Origin: Desulfobacteraceae bacterium
GTDB lineage: Bacteria; Desulfobacterota; Desulfobacteria; Desulfobacterales; Desulfosarcinaceae
Length of the DNA: 64,000 nucleotides
Direction: 5' to 3'
Assembly (NCBI GenBank): GCA_027068085.1
Contig: JAMOUQ010000053.1
Coordinates: forward strand, 20,013-84,012
The notes beneath the pieces were generated by a model that was not told where the DNA came from, searched no databases, and was given only the letters and a program-made list of their open reading frames with translations. Position 1 is the first letter of the stretch. Each line of letters starts with the position of its first letter. Both the position numbers and the translations under genes were made by a program. Shown one piece after another: positions 25,182 to 34,436 of the stretch.

Positions 25182-25895
25182 CTACCCGTTCATCTCTTCG
25201 ATCAAACGTTGCCAGACCTTCTCATCCACTTTTACCGGGTACCGCTTGTGAATATGCTCCAGCCACTGTTTGTAGACGGCCTCGGCCTTCTGGCGGCGCA
25301 GATGGCGAATTACCCGCTGATCGACCTTGGCGCCGTTTCCCGCTCCGTCTTTACCGGATTCGGGCCGGCGGCCCTTCAGGTAGGTGCGGTAATACTCGGC
25401 CACATCCTTGGGGGTGATTTCCACCTGGGCCTCCAGCTGCCGGGCAATGACCTTTTCCATCAGCAATCTGGTCTTCAGGCGCTCTTTCCACTGCTTGAAA
25501 GACACCGCGTTTTCCAGCAGCACCCGCTCGAATTCGCCCGGGGGATAATCTTCCTTGATCTTGGCAACGGCCTGTTCCAGTTCCTTGTCGCCGATGGTGA
25601 TACCGGCATCGGCTGCATAGGCCTTGATCACCAGCTCATCGTTGAGCTGCTGGAGCAAGCGCAGATGGATTTGCCGCAGCAACTGCCTGTCCGGTTGCTT
25701 GCCGGGGGGAAAATCTTCTGCCACAACCATCTCGAACAGCTGGCGATAGTCATCCACGGTCACCTCTTGCTGCCCGCAACTGAGCAGCACACCGGAAGAT
25801 TTCACTTTGCCGTCCTCGGTACAGCCCCAAACCGATGCCGCAACCAGAAGGGCCAAAACCCAGCTGAGCCGGTACATGGCCGGTCTCTTTCCCAT
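25182..25895 (-). CDS. SurA_N-domain lipoprotein
   Basis: 237 residues from ATG 25895, chosen because AGGAG lies eight bases upstream; an ATG 18 codons earlier has none. The N-terminus has a lipoprotein-like signal ending in VAASVWGC, so Cys near residue 25 is probably lipidated. The body resembles the SurA N-terminal chaperone domain (SCGQQEVTVDDYRQLFEM, IHLRLLQQLNDELVIKAYA, and a long helix ELEQAVAKIKEDYP). No parvulin domain follows, so it is a chaperone-like partner rather than an isomerase. It sits between mfd and surA, suggesting the two cooperate in periplasmic folding. Confidence 0.85.
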   Translation of the reverse strand: MGKRPAMYRLSWVLALLVAASVWGCTEDGKVKSSGVLLSCGQQEVTVDDYRQLFEMVVAEDFPPGKQPDRQLLRQIHLRLLQQLNDELVIKAYAADAGITIGDKELEQAVAKIKEDYPPGEFERVLLENAVSFKQWKERLKTRLLMEKVIARQLEAQVEITPKDVAEYYRTYLKGRRPESGKDGAGNGAKVDQRVIRHLRRQKAEAVYKQWLEHIHKRYPVKVDEKVWQRLIEEMNG

Positions 25896-26067
25896 GGAGC
25901 ATCTCCTTTTCAAACCCGCAGCCGCTTCCGCAAAAAGTCCGCAGTGCATCCCGATGGATTCCCAAATTGCCCGCGCTCACGGCGGGCCGGCGTGAAGTGC
26001 GGCCGCCTCGAACGGCTCGGCCGGAAATAAAACAGATGCCGGACTATTTGCGAATCCGTCAAAATTA

Positions 26068-29000
26068 TTAGCTGTTAACATGCCCGATTATCTCGTTCAA
26101 TATCTTTTTGGCCTGACTTAGCATCCCCAGGGCATTGCCGCCTTTCAATCTGACTTTCAAAAGGCCGTTGGGCGCAAGCCTGAAATCGTCGGCATGTTTC
26201 TGAACCAGGTCTGCCAGGGCATGGGGACGTTTCTGGTGCCGGGGTGAAAACTGGCAGACAAGTGTGCCGGAGGCCATATCGAGGCGCCGGCAGCCTGCTT
26301 TGCGGGCCAGAATTTTCAACATGATCTTCAGGAGCATGTTGCTTGCCTCCTCGGGCAGGGGGCCGAAGCGGTCCACCATCTCCCTTTTGGCGGCCGCGAC
26401 CTCCTTGACGTCGTCGAGCCTGGCCAGCTTGCGGTAGACCGACAGCCGCTGGTCGATATCAGGTATATAGTCCGCGCTGATCAGGGTGGCCATGGGCAGG
26501 TTGACTTCGGGTTCCAGCGGTTCCTGCGACGGCTGTCCCTTGAGCTGGGCGATGGAGGACTCCATGAGCTTGAGAAACATATCGTAGCCCACGGCGGCGA
26601 TGTGACCGGACTGGGAGGAGCCCAGGATGGTGCCCCCGCCCCGGATCTTCAGGTCGCTCATGGCTATCTGAAACCCGGCGCCCAGGTCGCTGTGTTCCAT
26701 CAGGACCTTGAGGCGCTTGCGGGCATCGCGGGTCAGGCTGCTTTCTTCAGGGATGAACAGGTAGGCGTAGGCCTGTTCGTCGGAACGCCCCACCCGCCCT
26801 CTGAGCTGGTACATCTGGGCCAGGCCGAAGCGGTCGGCCCGGTTGATCAAAATGGTATTGGCCGACGGCACGTCCAGCCCTGACTCGATTATGGTGGTAC
26901 AGACCAGCATGTCGATCCGGCGCTTGACAAACTTCATCATCACCTGCTCCAGCCTCTCCTCGTCCATCTGGCCGTGGGCCACGGCAAGACGGACTTCCGG
27001 AACGATCTCCTTCAGTTTGGCAGCCATTGTTTCGATGGAATTGACCACGTTGTGAACGAAGAATATCTGCCCGCCGCGGCGCAGCTCGCGCCTGATGGCC
27101 TCGGCCACCAGAACCGGGTCGAATTCGGCGATGTAGGTGACGATCGGCTGGCGCAGCTCGGGAGGGGTGGAAATCACGCTTATGTCCCGCACACCGACCA
27201 GGGAAAGGTGGAGGGTGCGGGGAATGGGAGTGGCCGTCAGGGTCAAGACGTCCACGGTTGAACGCAACTGCTTGATGCGTTCCTTGTGTTTGACGCCGAA
27301 CCGCTGTTCCTCGTCGAGCACCAGCAGGCCGAGGTCCTTGAAACTGACGTCTTTCTGCAACAGGCGGTGGGTGCCGATCACTATATCGACCGTCCCGTCT
27401 GCCAGGCCTTGGACGATGGCTTTCTGTTCCTGCCGGCTCCTGAAACGGCTCAGACACTGGATGCGTACCGGGTAGCGTTCGAAACGCCGGCGGAAAGTGG
27501 CCCAGTGCTGTTCGGCCAGGACCGTGGTGGGCACCAGGACCGCCACCTGCTTGGCCTCGCTGACGGCCAGAAAGGCGGCCCGCAGGGCAACTTCGGTCTT
27601 GCCGTACCCGACATCGCCACAGACCAGGCGGTCCATGGGAGCCGGCTTGCGCATGTCATTGAGCACATCCTCGATGGCCCGGCGCTGGTCCCCGGTTTCC
27701 TCGTAGGCAAAGCCGGCCTCGAACTGCCTGAAGCAGCTGTCGTTGACACCAAAGGCATATCCCTTGCGGACCTTGCGGGCGGCATAGAGTTTGAGCAGCT
27801 CGCCGGCGATCTTCTCGGTCGAACGCCTGACCCTGCTTTTGACCTTCTGCCAGCTCTTGCCGCCCATCTTGTCCAGAACCGGGGCAATCCCGTCGACTCC
27901 CATGTACTTCTGGACAAGCTCCATCCGGTCCACCGGCACATAGAGCTTGTCGTCGTCCTGATAGACTATCAACAGGTAATCGTTGACCGCCCCGTCCAGG
28001 GCCAGTTTTACCAGTCCCCGGTAACGCCCGATGCCGTGCTCGTCGTGAACCACCAGGTCACCGGTGCGCAGATCCTCGACGGTCAGCAAAGCCTCCCGGG
28101 CTTTGCGCCTTGCCCTGCGCGGCCGGCTGTAGCGGACGCCGAAAATCTCCTCGGCGGTGATGACGGCCAGGCCCTGCTCGGGCCAGCAGAAGCCGGCCGC
28201 CAGATCAAACTTTCCCAGGTATACCCTGCCCCTGCCGGCCAGAATCCGGCCGCAGGAATCGATGTCGGCGGCCTCGATCCCGCGTGCGGACAAAACATGG
28301 CGCAGATGTTCCACCTGCCCCCGGCGGCGGCAGGCGATCAGGGTGGAGATACCGTCCTGACGGTTTTTCAGAAGCAGTTCGATCAGGGGGGCAAATGGTT
28401 CCGCCCCCCTGGCAGCCGCCTTGAGTGAGGCAGTCAGGGCTTCGTTGTCGGTCACGTGCTGGTGACAGGCCCGGACAACCGGAAAGTCCGAAGGCGAAGC
28501 ACCGCTGACGGGCAATCTGCGACAGACAAGATACGACCCGGCTGCCAGGCGATCCCTTACCTGGTCCCATTCCAGGTAGAGCCGATCAGGGGCGACACAC
28601 AGGCGGCGGTCTTCCACGGCCTTCTGATAAAGGCCTTGAATGCGGTCGAAAAACTGCTTGCCGGCTTCCTTGACCTCGGCCGGTTCCAGTACGATCCAGA
28701 CAGCCCCGGAATCGACGTAATCGAACAGGGTGTCAAGGCGGCTGTAGATGAGGGGGGTCAAAGATTCGATCCCTTCAAACCCGCCTTCCTCCTTCACCTT
28801 GCGGGCAATGCGGCGCATGGTGGTCAGGGGCAGATCGAGCTGGGCGGCCAGCAAGCGCAAATTTGCCAGCACCTTTTCGAGATTACCCTCATCAACCACT
28901 GCCTCGCGGGCCGGAAGGATAACGGCTTCCTGCCCCGAACCGATGGTCCTCTGGCTGGCTGGCGAAAAAAAACGCAACGATTCCAGCTGGTCGCCAAAAA

Positions 29001-29580
29001 ACTCGAGCCGCAGGGGATCGGGGTAAAGCGGTGCATAGACATCTATGATCCCGCCCCTGACGGCAAAATCGCCCGGCTCTTCGACCAGCATGGCGCGGTT
29101 GTAGCCGCCTGCAAGCAGCTTGCGGATCAGGCCGTCACGGTCAAGCTCCTCTCCGACCATGACAAGTTCGGCGAAATTCACCAGCTCCGCCTTGGGTATC
29201 ATCAGCTGCATGGCGGCCGCAACGGTGGTCACCACCAACTGCGGGGGCCTGCTGTCCAGCAGGCGGTAGAGAACCCCTATCCGCCGCCAGGCGGTCTCGT
29301 TGTGATAGGCCAGGACGTTGTAGGGCGAAAGCGTATAGGGAGGAAACAGGACCGGTTCGACTTCCAGATCCTCGCAAAAACAGGCAAGGTCCTGAACCAA
29401 CCGTTCGGCCTGCTTGAGATCGGCCGTCAGTATCACCATGGGCAAGCGGGCCCGGCGGTAGATCTGTCTCAGGGAAAAAGCCGCCGCAGTGCCTGAAAGC
29501 CCGCTCAGCTCCATACCTTTTGCTGCCCCGGCAACTGCCCCGGCAAGCTGTTCAAATGAAATTTTGTCTTGATTTTGCAT
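26068..29580 (-). CDS. mfd: Transcription-repair coupling factor Mfd
   Basis: 1170 residues, the usual length. In order: a UvrB-like N-terminal module, an RNA-polymerase-interacting CarD-like domain (RTGDLVVHDEHGIGRYRG), a superfamily 2 translocase with Walker A VCGDVGYGKTEVA, the DEEQ box LVLDEEQRFGVKHK, LTATPIPRTL, a second RecA-like lobe with VGRSDEQAYAYL, and the C-terminal autoinhibitory D7 region. It releases stalled RNA polymerase at lesions and recruits UvrA. It is the first gene of the minus-strand series and is divergent from tRNA-Thr; its own ribosome-binding site is weak. Confidence 0.98.
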   Translation of the reverse strand: MQNQDKISFEQLAGAVAGAAKGMELSGLSGTAAAFSLRQIYRRARLPMVILTADLKQAERLVQDLACFCEDLEVEPVLFPPYTLSPYNVLAYHNETAWRRIGVLYRLLDSRPPQLVVTTVAAAMQLMIPKAELVNFAELVMVGEELDRDGLIRKLLAGGYNRAMLVEEPGDFAVRGGIIDVYAPLYPDPLRLEFFGDQLESLRFFSPASQRTIGSGQEAVILPAREAVVDEGNLEKVLANLRLLAAQLDLPLTTMRRIARKVKEEGGFEGIESLTPLIYSRLDTLFDYVDSGAVWIVLEPAEVKEAGKQFFDRIQGLYQKAVEDRRLCVAPDRLYLEWDQVRDRLAAGSYLVCRRLPVSGASPSDFPVVRACHQHVTDNEALTASLKAAARGAEPFAPLIELLLKNRQDGISTLIACRRRGQVEHLRHVLSARGIEAADIDSCGRILAGRGRVYLGKFDLAAGFCWPEQGLAVITAEEIFGVRYSRPRRARRKAREALLTVEDLRTGDLVVHDEHGIGRYRGLVKLALDGAVNDYLLIVYQDDDKLYVPVDRMELVQKYMGVDGIAPVLDKMGGKSWQKVKSRVRRSTEKIAGELLKLYAARKVRKGYAFGVNDSCFRQFEAGFAYEETGDQRRAIEDVLNDMRKPAPMDRLVCGDVGYGKTEVALRAAFLAVSEAKQVAVLVPTTVLAEQHWATFRRRFERYPVRIQCLSRFRSRQEQKAIVQGLADGTVDIVIGTHRLLQKDVSFKDLGLLVLDEEQRFGVKHKERIKQLRSTVDVLTLTATPIPRTLHLSLVGVRDISVISTPPELRQPIVTYIAEFDPVLVAEAIRRELRRGGQIFFVHNVVNSIETMAAKLKEIVPEVRLAVAHGQMDEERLEQVMMKFVKRRIDMLVCTTIIESGLDVPSANTILINRADRFGLAQMYQLRGRVGRSDEQAYAYLFIPEESSLTRDARKRLKVLMEHSDLGAGFQIAMSDLKIRGGGTILGSSQSGHIAAVGYDMFLKLMESSIAQLKGQPSQEPLEPEVNLPMATLISADYIPDIDQRLSVYRKLARLDDVKEVAAAKREMVDRFGPLPEEASNMLLKIMLKILARKAGCRRLDMASGTLVCQFSPRHQKRPHALADLVQKHADDFRLAPNGLLKVRLKGGNALGMLSQAKKILNEIIGHVNS

Positions 29581-29639
29581 CCTGAAACAATTAGTTGAAT
29601 ATTTTTCAGCCGGGCAGATTTCAGGCTGTCCGGAATTTT

Positions 29640-29645
29640 TACAAT
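29640..29645 (+). promoter_or_regulatory. -10 element of the tRNA-Thr promoter
   Basis: TACAAT (5/6 to consensus) lies 20 bp before the tRNA 5' end; the -35 region around 29617-29624 is poor. Confidence 0.4.
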
Positions 29646-29664
29646 CTGTGGTTCGACCGTTTAA

Positions 29665-29740
29665 GCCGGCGTAGCTCAGCTGGTAGAGCAGCTGATTCGT
29701 AATCAGCAGGCCAGCGGTTCAAGTCCGCTCGCCGGCTCCA
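29665..29740 (+). tRNA. tRNA-Thr (anticodon CGT)
   Basis: A 76-nt cloverleaf including encoded CCA. The acceptor stem GCCGGCG pairs with CGCCGGC at the 3' end. The anticodon stem GCTGA/TCAGC encloses loop TTCGTAA with anticodon CGT, reading ACG. The T-loop GGTTCAAGTCC is standard. It is followed at once by an intrinsic terminator. Confidence 0.95.
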
Positions 29741-29748
29741 AGAAATTC

Positions 29749-29784
29749 AAGGGGATTTCAGCATGTTGTGCTGAATTCCCCTTT
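29749..29784 (+). terminator. Rho-independent terminator of tRNA-Thr
   Basis: AAGGGGATTTCAGCA and TGCTGAATTCCCCTT form a 15-bp stem with one mismatch around loop TGTTG, ending in a short T-rich tail. Confidence 0.65.
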
Positions 29785-30168
29785 GTATTGGCATCGATGG
29801 CAAAACGCCATCTCCAAAGCGGATGGTCTGCATCGGCCCCGTGCAACGGTAACAACACGGCGGAAGACGTCCCGGTTTCCGACCGTTTCTGGTTTTGGCC
29901 GCATGCAAAGCACGCTGTATTCGGGAAAACAATAACGGTATTTGGAGCTAAATTCAAGCAAGTTCGGAATCCGGAGGCAACTGCGGTCATAGCCCCGGGG
30001 CGGGTCCGGCTATTTGCCAAGCCATCAAGACTATTGACATGGGGTGGACAAGATATTAGGTTTAACCCGCCTAGCCAAGTTGCCTTATGAAATCCTCATC
30101 CGCCATACCGCGCCTTAAATCAATATTTATTTAGGACCATATTTTTGATCCAGTTTCAGAGGTTTTCC
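29785..30168. other. Intergenic stretch after tRNA-Thr
   Basis: I see no supported gene here. Open frames on both strands overlap the tRNA or lack initiation signals. There is a -35-like TTGACA near 30035 with only a weak -10. The position behind a tRNA is a typical landing site for integrating elements, but no integrase remnant or duplicated tRNA end is visible in this window. Confidence 0.35.
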
Positions 30169-30513
30169 ATGAACTGTATCGATGCAATCGAAGGAACGGT
30201 CAAGTGTATTCTCAACAGGGTCTGTCAGGCGGCTATGGATGCCGGGCAGGATGACTCGGATTATGTCCGGACGGTAAGAACCATCCTTGAAGCCACGGAG
30301 CAATTCGCCCGCTCGAACCGGGAAATCGTCCCGCACCCCGACATACTGACAAAAGTCCTGTACGAGTATTCGCGCAACCTGTGGCTGAAAAACCGCCCTG
30401 ATTCAGTTCCGGCCACCGGACGCGGCAAAGCAGAAACAGAGTCCGGTGCCTGCCAGGATTATCAGATCTATTACTATGACTATCTTTTTCACAACGATCA
30501 ATATCCCTTGTGA
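30169..30513 (+). CDS. Hypothetical protein
   Basis: 114 residues from ATG 30169, seven bases after AGAGG; an ATG eight codons upstream lacks a site. The first ~85 residues (MNCIDAIEGTVKCILNRVC, then an acidic/helical part with TILEATEQFARSNREI) look like a small globular helical protein. The tail after residue 85 is low-complexity and ends in a Tyr-rich stretch. The opposite strand of the 3' part carries a hydrophobic open frame, so the exact gene extent is uncertain. No family recognised. Confidence 0.45.
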   Translation: MNCIDAIEGTVKCILNRVCQAAMDAGQDDSDYVRTVRTILEATEQFARSNREIVPHPDILTKVLYEYSRNLWLKNRPDSVPATGRGKAETESGACQDYQIYYYDYLFHNDQYPL

Positions 30514-30690
30514 CGGCAAAGACAGGATGTAACCGCAACCGATCATCAGACAGGGCAAATCCGCAAACAGTCCGAGGGCAAGGCGGCGGCCCGCCCCGGC
30601 GGGGGCAGGGCCTGCTCGACCGGCGCCACAACCGCCAAGGCAGGCAGCATGCCTCCCATACAGGGCTGTTCTAACAAGAGGTAAACCAGA

Positions 30691-30822
30691 ATGCACGAGC
30701 CGGAAGAGACAGAACTGAAAGTTGAAATAGAACAGATAGCACAGCGTATCGAATCCATACTAAAGAAGGTCGAAGAGATTACCCCTTCATTGACAAAGGA
30801 AGAAGACAAACCCGAAAACTGA
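30691..30822 (+). CDS. Small acidic coiled-coil protein
   Basis: 43 residues, beginning MHEPEETELKVEIEQIAQRI and ending EEDKPEN. AGAGG lies nine bases before the ATG. The heptad-like spacing of Val, Ile and Leu (VEIEQIAQRIESILKKVEEI) predicts a single amphipathic helix or short coiled coil with acidic ends. It could be a dimerising adaptor; function unknown. It precedes ihfA by 229 bp, with an independent promoter between them. Confidence 0.55.
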   Translation: MHEPEETELKVEIEQIAQRIESILKKVEEITPSLTKEEDKPEN

Positions 30823-30966
30823 ACGGCTTTGCCGCAACAGCGGGCATGATTACGGTCAGGCGCACTGTGACTGAAGGGCCGGAAAGAAAACGCATATCCG
30901 GTGATCCCTGGCACGGTCTGTTTCAGACACAGTCTGAGCGGCAAATAAGATCAAACAAGATCTGTA

Positions 30967-30995
30967 TTGCCAACGGCGCAAAAAAAATATAGAAT
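30967..30995 (+). promoter_or_regulatory. Sigma-70-type promoter of ihfA
   Basis: TTGCCA at 30967-30972, exactly 17 bp, then TAGAAT at 30990-30995 (each 5/6), with an A-tract in the spacer. It lies about 57 bp before the ihfA start. Confidence 0.65.
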
Positions 30996-31051
30996 TCAAA
31001 GCGTTGTTTGCAGCAAAACTCTGATTGACCGGCAACACACAAGGAGGGCCC

Positions 31052-31336
31052 ATGGCTCTTACCAAAAATGACATCGTCTCCAAAGTTTACGAGCTTGGTT
31101 TCACCAAGAAGCAGGCGGCGGAATTGGTTGAGTCCCTGCTGGAGATCATCAAAGACACTTTGGCAAACGGTGAAGACGTGCTGATTTCCGGATTCGGCAA
31201 GTTCTGCGTCCGGCAAAAACGCCAACGCCGGGGACGCAATCCGGCAACCGGAGAAGACCTGATTCTGCCGCCCCGCAGAGTCGTAACCTTCAAGTGTTCC
31301 GGCAAGTTGCGTGAAAAGATCAACGATGTCACCTAG
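31052..31336 (+). CDS. ihfA: Integration host factor alpha-type subunit
   Basis: 94 residues from ATG 31052, four bases after AAGGAGG. It begins MALTKNDIVSKVYELGFTKK, has the DNABII core ISGFGKFCVRQKRQRRGRNPATGEDL and the IHF-alpha-like LPPRRVVTFKCSGKLREKIN. It bends DNA sharply at specific sites, usually as a heterodimer with IHF-beta. Such bending commonly brings upstream-bound activators to sigma-54 promoters, of which this window has several (inference on relevance). Its 3' end overlaps the convergent sugar phosphorylase gene by 8 bp. Confidence 0.92.
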   Translation: MALTKNDIVSKVYELGFTKKQAAELVESLLEIIKDTLANGEDVLISGFGKFCVRQKRQRRGRNPATGEDLILPPRRVVTFKCSGKLREKINDVT

Positions 31337-33038
31337 CCTCCAGCCAGAGCCACCGGCATGGTTCCAGCCGTATTGCCCGGGAATCGATCCCGGTCCGGCC
31401 GGCCAGGGAGCTCAAAGGCTGACTGCCGCATTCGTCCTTTAGGGAAATCTCCACCGGCTGGTCAGAAACGTTTACCAGGCACCATAAATCCTGCTGCCGG
31501 CATGAGCGACGGCAGGCAAAGACCCGCTTTCCTTTATCGTACACCTTCATTTCCGCCCCGGGATCGAAGGCGGGTTGGTTTCGCCTCAGTTTCAGCATTT
31601 CAAGATAGGGATAAAATATCTGCGATCTGAAACTGGCCGGGTCCTGCAGCTGCGCATGCAGCCGGTCCAGGTCAAGTTTGCGGCGGTTGATCCGCCGGGC
31701 CTGGCCGCTTTCTTCAACGCCCTCGTAATAGTTCCTGGTTCCCAACACGCTGTGGATATACACCGCCGGAACTCCCGGCAGACATAGCTGGATAGCCTGG
31801 GAAGCCAAAAAACGCCGAATATGCAAGGGATCATCCTGCAGCCCGGGATTTTTCATGGCATCCACATATGTTATGTTCAGCTCGTAAGGGCTGCGGCTTC
31901 CGTCCGGATTTGCCCTGTAAGAAACCAGGCCGCCGTTTTGCCTGACTGCCCTGACCAGGAATTCAATCGCTTCGGGAGGCAAGATGCCCTCAAGGGGCCG
32001 CACTCCGATCCCGTCGTGAGAAGCGGTGAAATTGAAAAAAGCGGTACGCTCCGACGGTGCCTTGAGACCGGATGCCCACCGGGAAAGGGGGCCTGCGTCC
32101 CGGGTTAAAAACGTATGCAGCAGCATAGGCGGCAGGGTGAAATTGTAGACCATCTGAGCTTCGTTGTAACCGTCTCCGAAATAACTGATATTTTCCTGGT
32201 GGGGCACATTTGTCTCGGTGATGATGATAACTTCGGGCGCAACCCGGTCCAGGATCGCCCGCAGCAGTTGAACCACCTTATGGGTCTGTGGCAGGTGGAT
32301 GCAGCTTGTGCCGCTTTCCTTCCAGAGATAGGCCACCGCGTCCAGCCTCAGAATCCTGGCGCCCTGCCGGACGTAAAAGAGCATAACCTCGATCATCCGC
32401 ACCAGGACCTGGATGTCTTTGTAGTTCAAATCGATCTGGTCGGCACTGAAAGTGGTCCAGAGATCGACCTCGGTTCCGTCGGCTTTCCGGAAAGTTGTGG
32501 CCAATGGCAGGGCCCTGGGGCGGACGACCCGGCTGGTATCCGTGTCGGCCGTTATCTCGATGGCCAGGTTCTCGAAACCCGGCCGCCCTTCCAGGTAAGC
32601 CCTGAACCAGGGGCTCCGGGAAGAAATATGATTGAGCACGAAATCGAACATGAGCTCGAAATGATCCCTGAAACGTCTGATATCCTCCCAGGTGCCCAGG
32701 TCCGGGTTGACCTTCATATAATCGATGACTGCAAAACCGTCATCCGAAGAGTACGGGAAAAACGGCAACAAATGAATCGCGGAGAATATGTCCTTGAAAT
32801 GCTTCAGGGCAAAGTCATAAAGCACCTGCAGGGGCGGCCGCCGGCCGTCCCGGAGGCTGTCGCCGTAAGTTATCAGAACCATGTCCGACTGGGAAAAGCC
32901 CGGGTGCCGGTCAGGATCAGGTTCCGGCCAGGAGCTGAGAAGAGCCTCTATCTTCTCCAGGGCCCGGCGTCCCCGGGCCTGTCCGTACAGCTGTTGCAAG
33001 ATCTCCCCAATTCCGGGGCCACCGGCATTGCTCGCCAT
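31329..33038 (-). CDS. GH13 sugar phosphorylase (sucrose/glucosylglycerate phosphorylase-like)
   Basis: 569 residues, CAGGAGG before ATG 33038. It has the alpha-amylase-fold motifs of family GH13 subfamily 18: MLITYGDSLRDG-type start, FDFVLNHISSRSPWF, the nucleophile Asp in ILRLDAVAYLWKE, the acid/base Glu in IIITETNVPH and the transition-state Asp in NFTASHDGIGVRP. These enzymes use phosphate to split an alpha-glucoside into glucose 1-phosphate and an acceptor. Sucrose, glucosylglycerate or glucosylglycerol are possible substrates; subfamily assignment cannot be settled by eye. A HAD hydrolase and an MBL hydrolase lie upstream in the same direction, hinting at osmolyte or storage-glucoside turnover. 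Confidence 0.88.
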   Translation of the reverse strand: MASNAGGPGIGEILQQLYGQARGRRALEKIEALLSSWPEPDPDRHPGFSQSDMVLITYGDSLRDGRRPPLQVLYDFALKHFKDIFSAIHLLPFFPYSSDDGFAVIDYMKVNPDLGTWEDIRRFRDHFELMFDFVLNHISSRSPWFRAYLEGRPGFENLAIEITADTDTSRVVRPRALPLATTFRKADGTEVDLWTTFSADQIDLNYKDIQVLVRMIEVMLFYVRQGARILRLDAVAYLWKESGTSCIHLPQTHKVVQLLRAILDRVAPEVIIITETNVPHQENISYFGDGYNEAQMVYNFTLPPMLLHTFLTRDAGPLSRWASGLKAPSERTAFFNFTASHDGIGVRPLEGILPPEAIEFLVRAVRQNGGLVSYRANPDGSRSPYELNITYVDAMKNPGLQDDPLHIRRFLASQAIQLCLPGVPAVYIHSVLGTRNYYEGVEESGQARRINRRKLDLDRLHAQLQDPASFRSQIFYPYLEMLKLRRNQPAFDPGAEMKVYDKGKRVFACRRSCRQQDLWCLVNVSDQPVEISLKDECGSQPLSSLAGRTGIDSRAIRLEPCRWLWLEAR

Positions 33039-33194
33039 TGTATCCTCCTGTTTTTTGCAAATAGATTCCGACAGCGCCCCGGTCCGGTGAAAATGGAAGT
33101 CTTTTGGTCGGCCGCATCGGCGCGCAACGCGTTGAACATCCGGGGCTTCACAATTTTACCCGAATTGAGCGTTTCAAATTGCGGCGGAAGCCAA

Positions 33195-33860
33195 TCATTC
33201 AGCAAGCAGGAAATCGGTTATGTATGGATTTTCCTGCATTTCGCGTCCGATGGTGGAAGTGGGAGTGTCGCCGTAATCATGGCCCGGCCATACAATCGTC
33301 TCGGCAGGCAGGGTGATCAGCCGGTTTTCCAGCGAGGTCAGCAACTGCTCCAGACTGCCACCGGGCAGATCAGTTCTTCCGACCGCCCCCACGAAAAGGG
33401 TGTCGCCTGTAAAAAGGTTGCCCGCACACAAGAAACAGACAGAGCCCGGAGTGTGCCCCGGGGTATGGATCACCTCTATCTCAGTCCCACCCAGACTTAT
33501 CTTTTCCCTGTCTTCCAGGGGGCGGTCAACAGGATCCGGGCACCTGTGGCCAAGGATTCTTTCAAACTCCCGGCGCAGTTGCGGGTCTTTGAAAAATTCG
33601 TCGTCGGCCCGGTGCATGGCGGTGGGTATCGCCAGCATTTCTTTCAGGTCGCGATTGCCGGCCACATGGTCGCCATGGCCGTGGGTATTGAGGATCATGA
33701 CCGGCTCCAGCCTTTCGGACTCCAGGGTCCTCAGCACTTGCTGCAGGTCGCCGGCCGGATCTATTATCACCGCCCGGCCGGTCTTCAGGCAGGCAACCAC
33801 ATAAGTATTGACTCTGTCCGCCCCGCTGACAAGGCAGAAAATCTTTGTCTTCCTGTCCAT
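33195..33860 (-). CDS. Metallo-beta-lactamase-fold hydrolase (glyoxalase II-like)
   Basis: 221 residues with AGGACGTC before ATG 33860. The metal-binding motif THGHGDHVAG (His-x-His-x-Asp-His) at about 59-68, then HTPGHTPGSVCF, the bridging Asp in LFTGDTLF and the final His in WPGHDYG complete a two-zinc site. The pattern fits the glyoxalase II/persulfide-dioxygenase-like subgroup, which hydrolyses thioesters or oxidises thiol persulfides. No rhodanese domain is attached. The gene is 6 bp from an upstream hypothetical gene. Confidence 0.88.
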   Translation of the reverse strand: MDRKTKIFCLVSGADRVNTYVVACLKTGRAVIIDPAGDLQQVLRTLESERLEPVMILNTHGHGDHVAGNRDLKEMLAIPTAMHRADDEFFKDPQLRREFERILGHRCPDPVDRPLEDREKISLGGTEIEVIHTPGHTPGSVCFLCAGNLFTGDTLFVGAVGRTDLPGGSLEQLLTSLENRLITLPAETIVWPGHDYGDTPTSTIGREMQENPYITDFLLAE

Positions 33861-33866
33861 GACGTC

Positions 33867-34400
33867 CTACTCGATCCTGCGCTGGAAAGCTTCTATGGCC
33901 TTGGGAATCAGTTTGCGGATCATCACCTGCCGATCGAGCAGAACCAGGCGGCGGTACTGCCCGTAGCCCGGATGGCTGCTTGCCAGGGCGGGCGGGTTTC
34001 CAAAAGAAAGCCGGCTCGCTTTTCGGAAATCGAGCACCATCTCCAGCAGGGTGAACCGGCGGCCTGCAAAGCGTTCCAGCCATCCCAGGCGAAACATTAC
34101 TTCGAACCGGAAATTATCGGCCATGAAAAGATGAATATCAAGGACTTGTGACTGATCCCGGCCTCCCAGCTCTTCGAAGGTCAGCCCCGGTGGATAGCCC
34201 AGAAGCCCCATTATCAGTTCGTAAAATGCCATGGTGCTTTCCAGCCCGGGGCTTGCCTGGGAAATCAGAATCCGGTCCGGGATATCCATCAACCTGGTAT
34301 CGGAATAAAAATCCCATCCGAAACGGTTCCGCCAGGCCTTGAGGCCTTGCTGAGCCCTTGCCCGGCGGCGATACAGTTCCAGGTCCACGATCTGGGCCAT
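33867..34400 (-). CDS. Hypothetical protein
   Basis: 177 residues, soluble, with Arg-rich amphipathic helices at the N-terminus (VDLELYRRRARAQQGLKAW) and C-terminus (VMIRKLIPKAIEAFQRRIE). The middle carries GYPPGLTFEELGGRDQSQVLDIHLFMADNFRFEVMFRLGWLER in consecutive pieces. No signal peptide or catalytic motif. It lies 6 bp upstream of the MBL hydrolase gene and 36 bp downstream of the HAD gene, so the three are probably cotranscribed. I do not recognise the family. Confidence 0.75.
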   Translation of the reverse strand: MAQIVDLELYRRRARAQQGLKAWRNRFGWDFYSDTRLMDIPDRILISQASPGLESTMAFYELIMGLLGYPPGLTFEELGGRDQSQVLDIHLFMADNFRFEVMFRLGWLERFAGRRFTLLEMVLDFRKASRLSFGNPPALASSHPGYGQYRRLVLLDRQVMIRKLIPKAIEAFQRRIE

Positions 34401-34436
34401 TACAGACTGTCCTCGTATCGTCTCAATCCTTGCTGG

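Noticed and set aside
29703..30020. Minus-strand frame ending in LEPASGLEPLAC
   Set aside because: Its end is the reverse of the tRNA-Thr gene; that peptide is a well-known artefact of translating tRNA genes.
30403..30696. Minus-strand frame with a hydrophobic C-terminal half
   Set aside because: It has no ribosome-binding site, a Gly/Ala/Arg-rich unnatural N-terminus, and overlaps the plus-strand frame at 30169 that has one. The hydrophobic run stays a reason to doubt the exact end of that gene.
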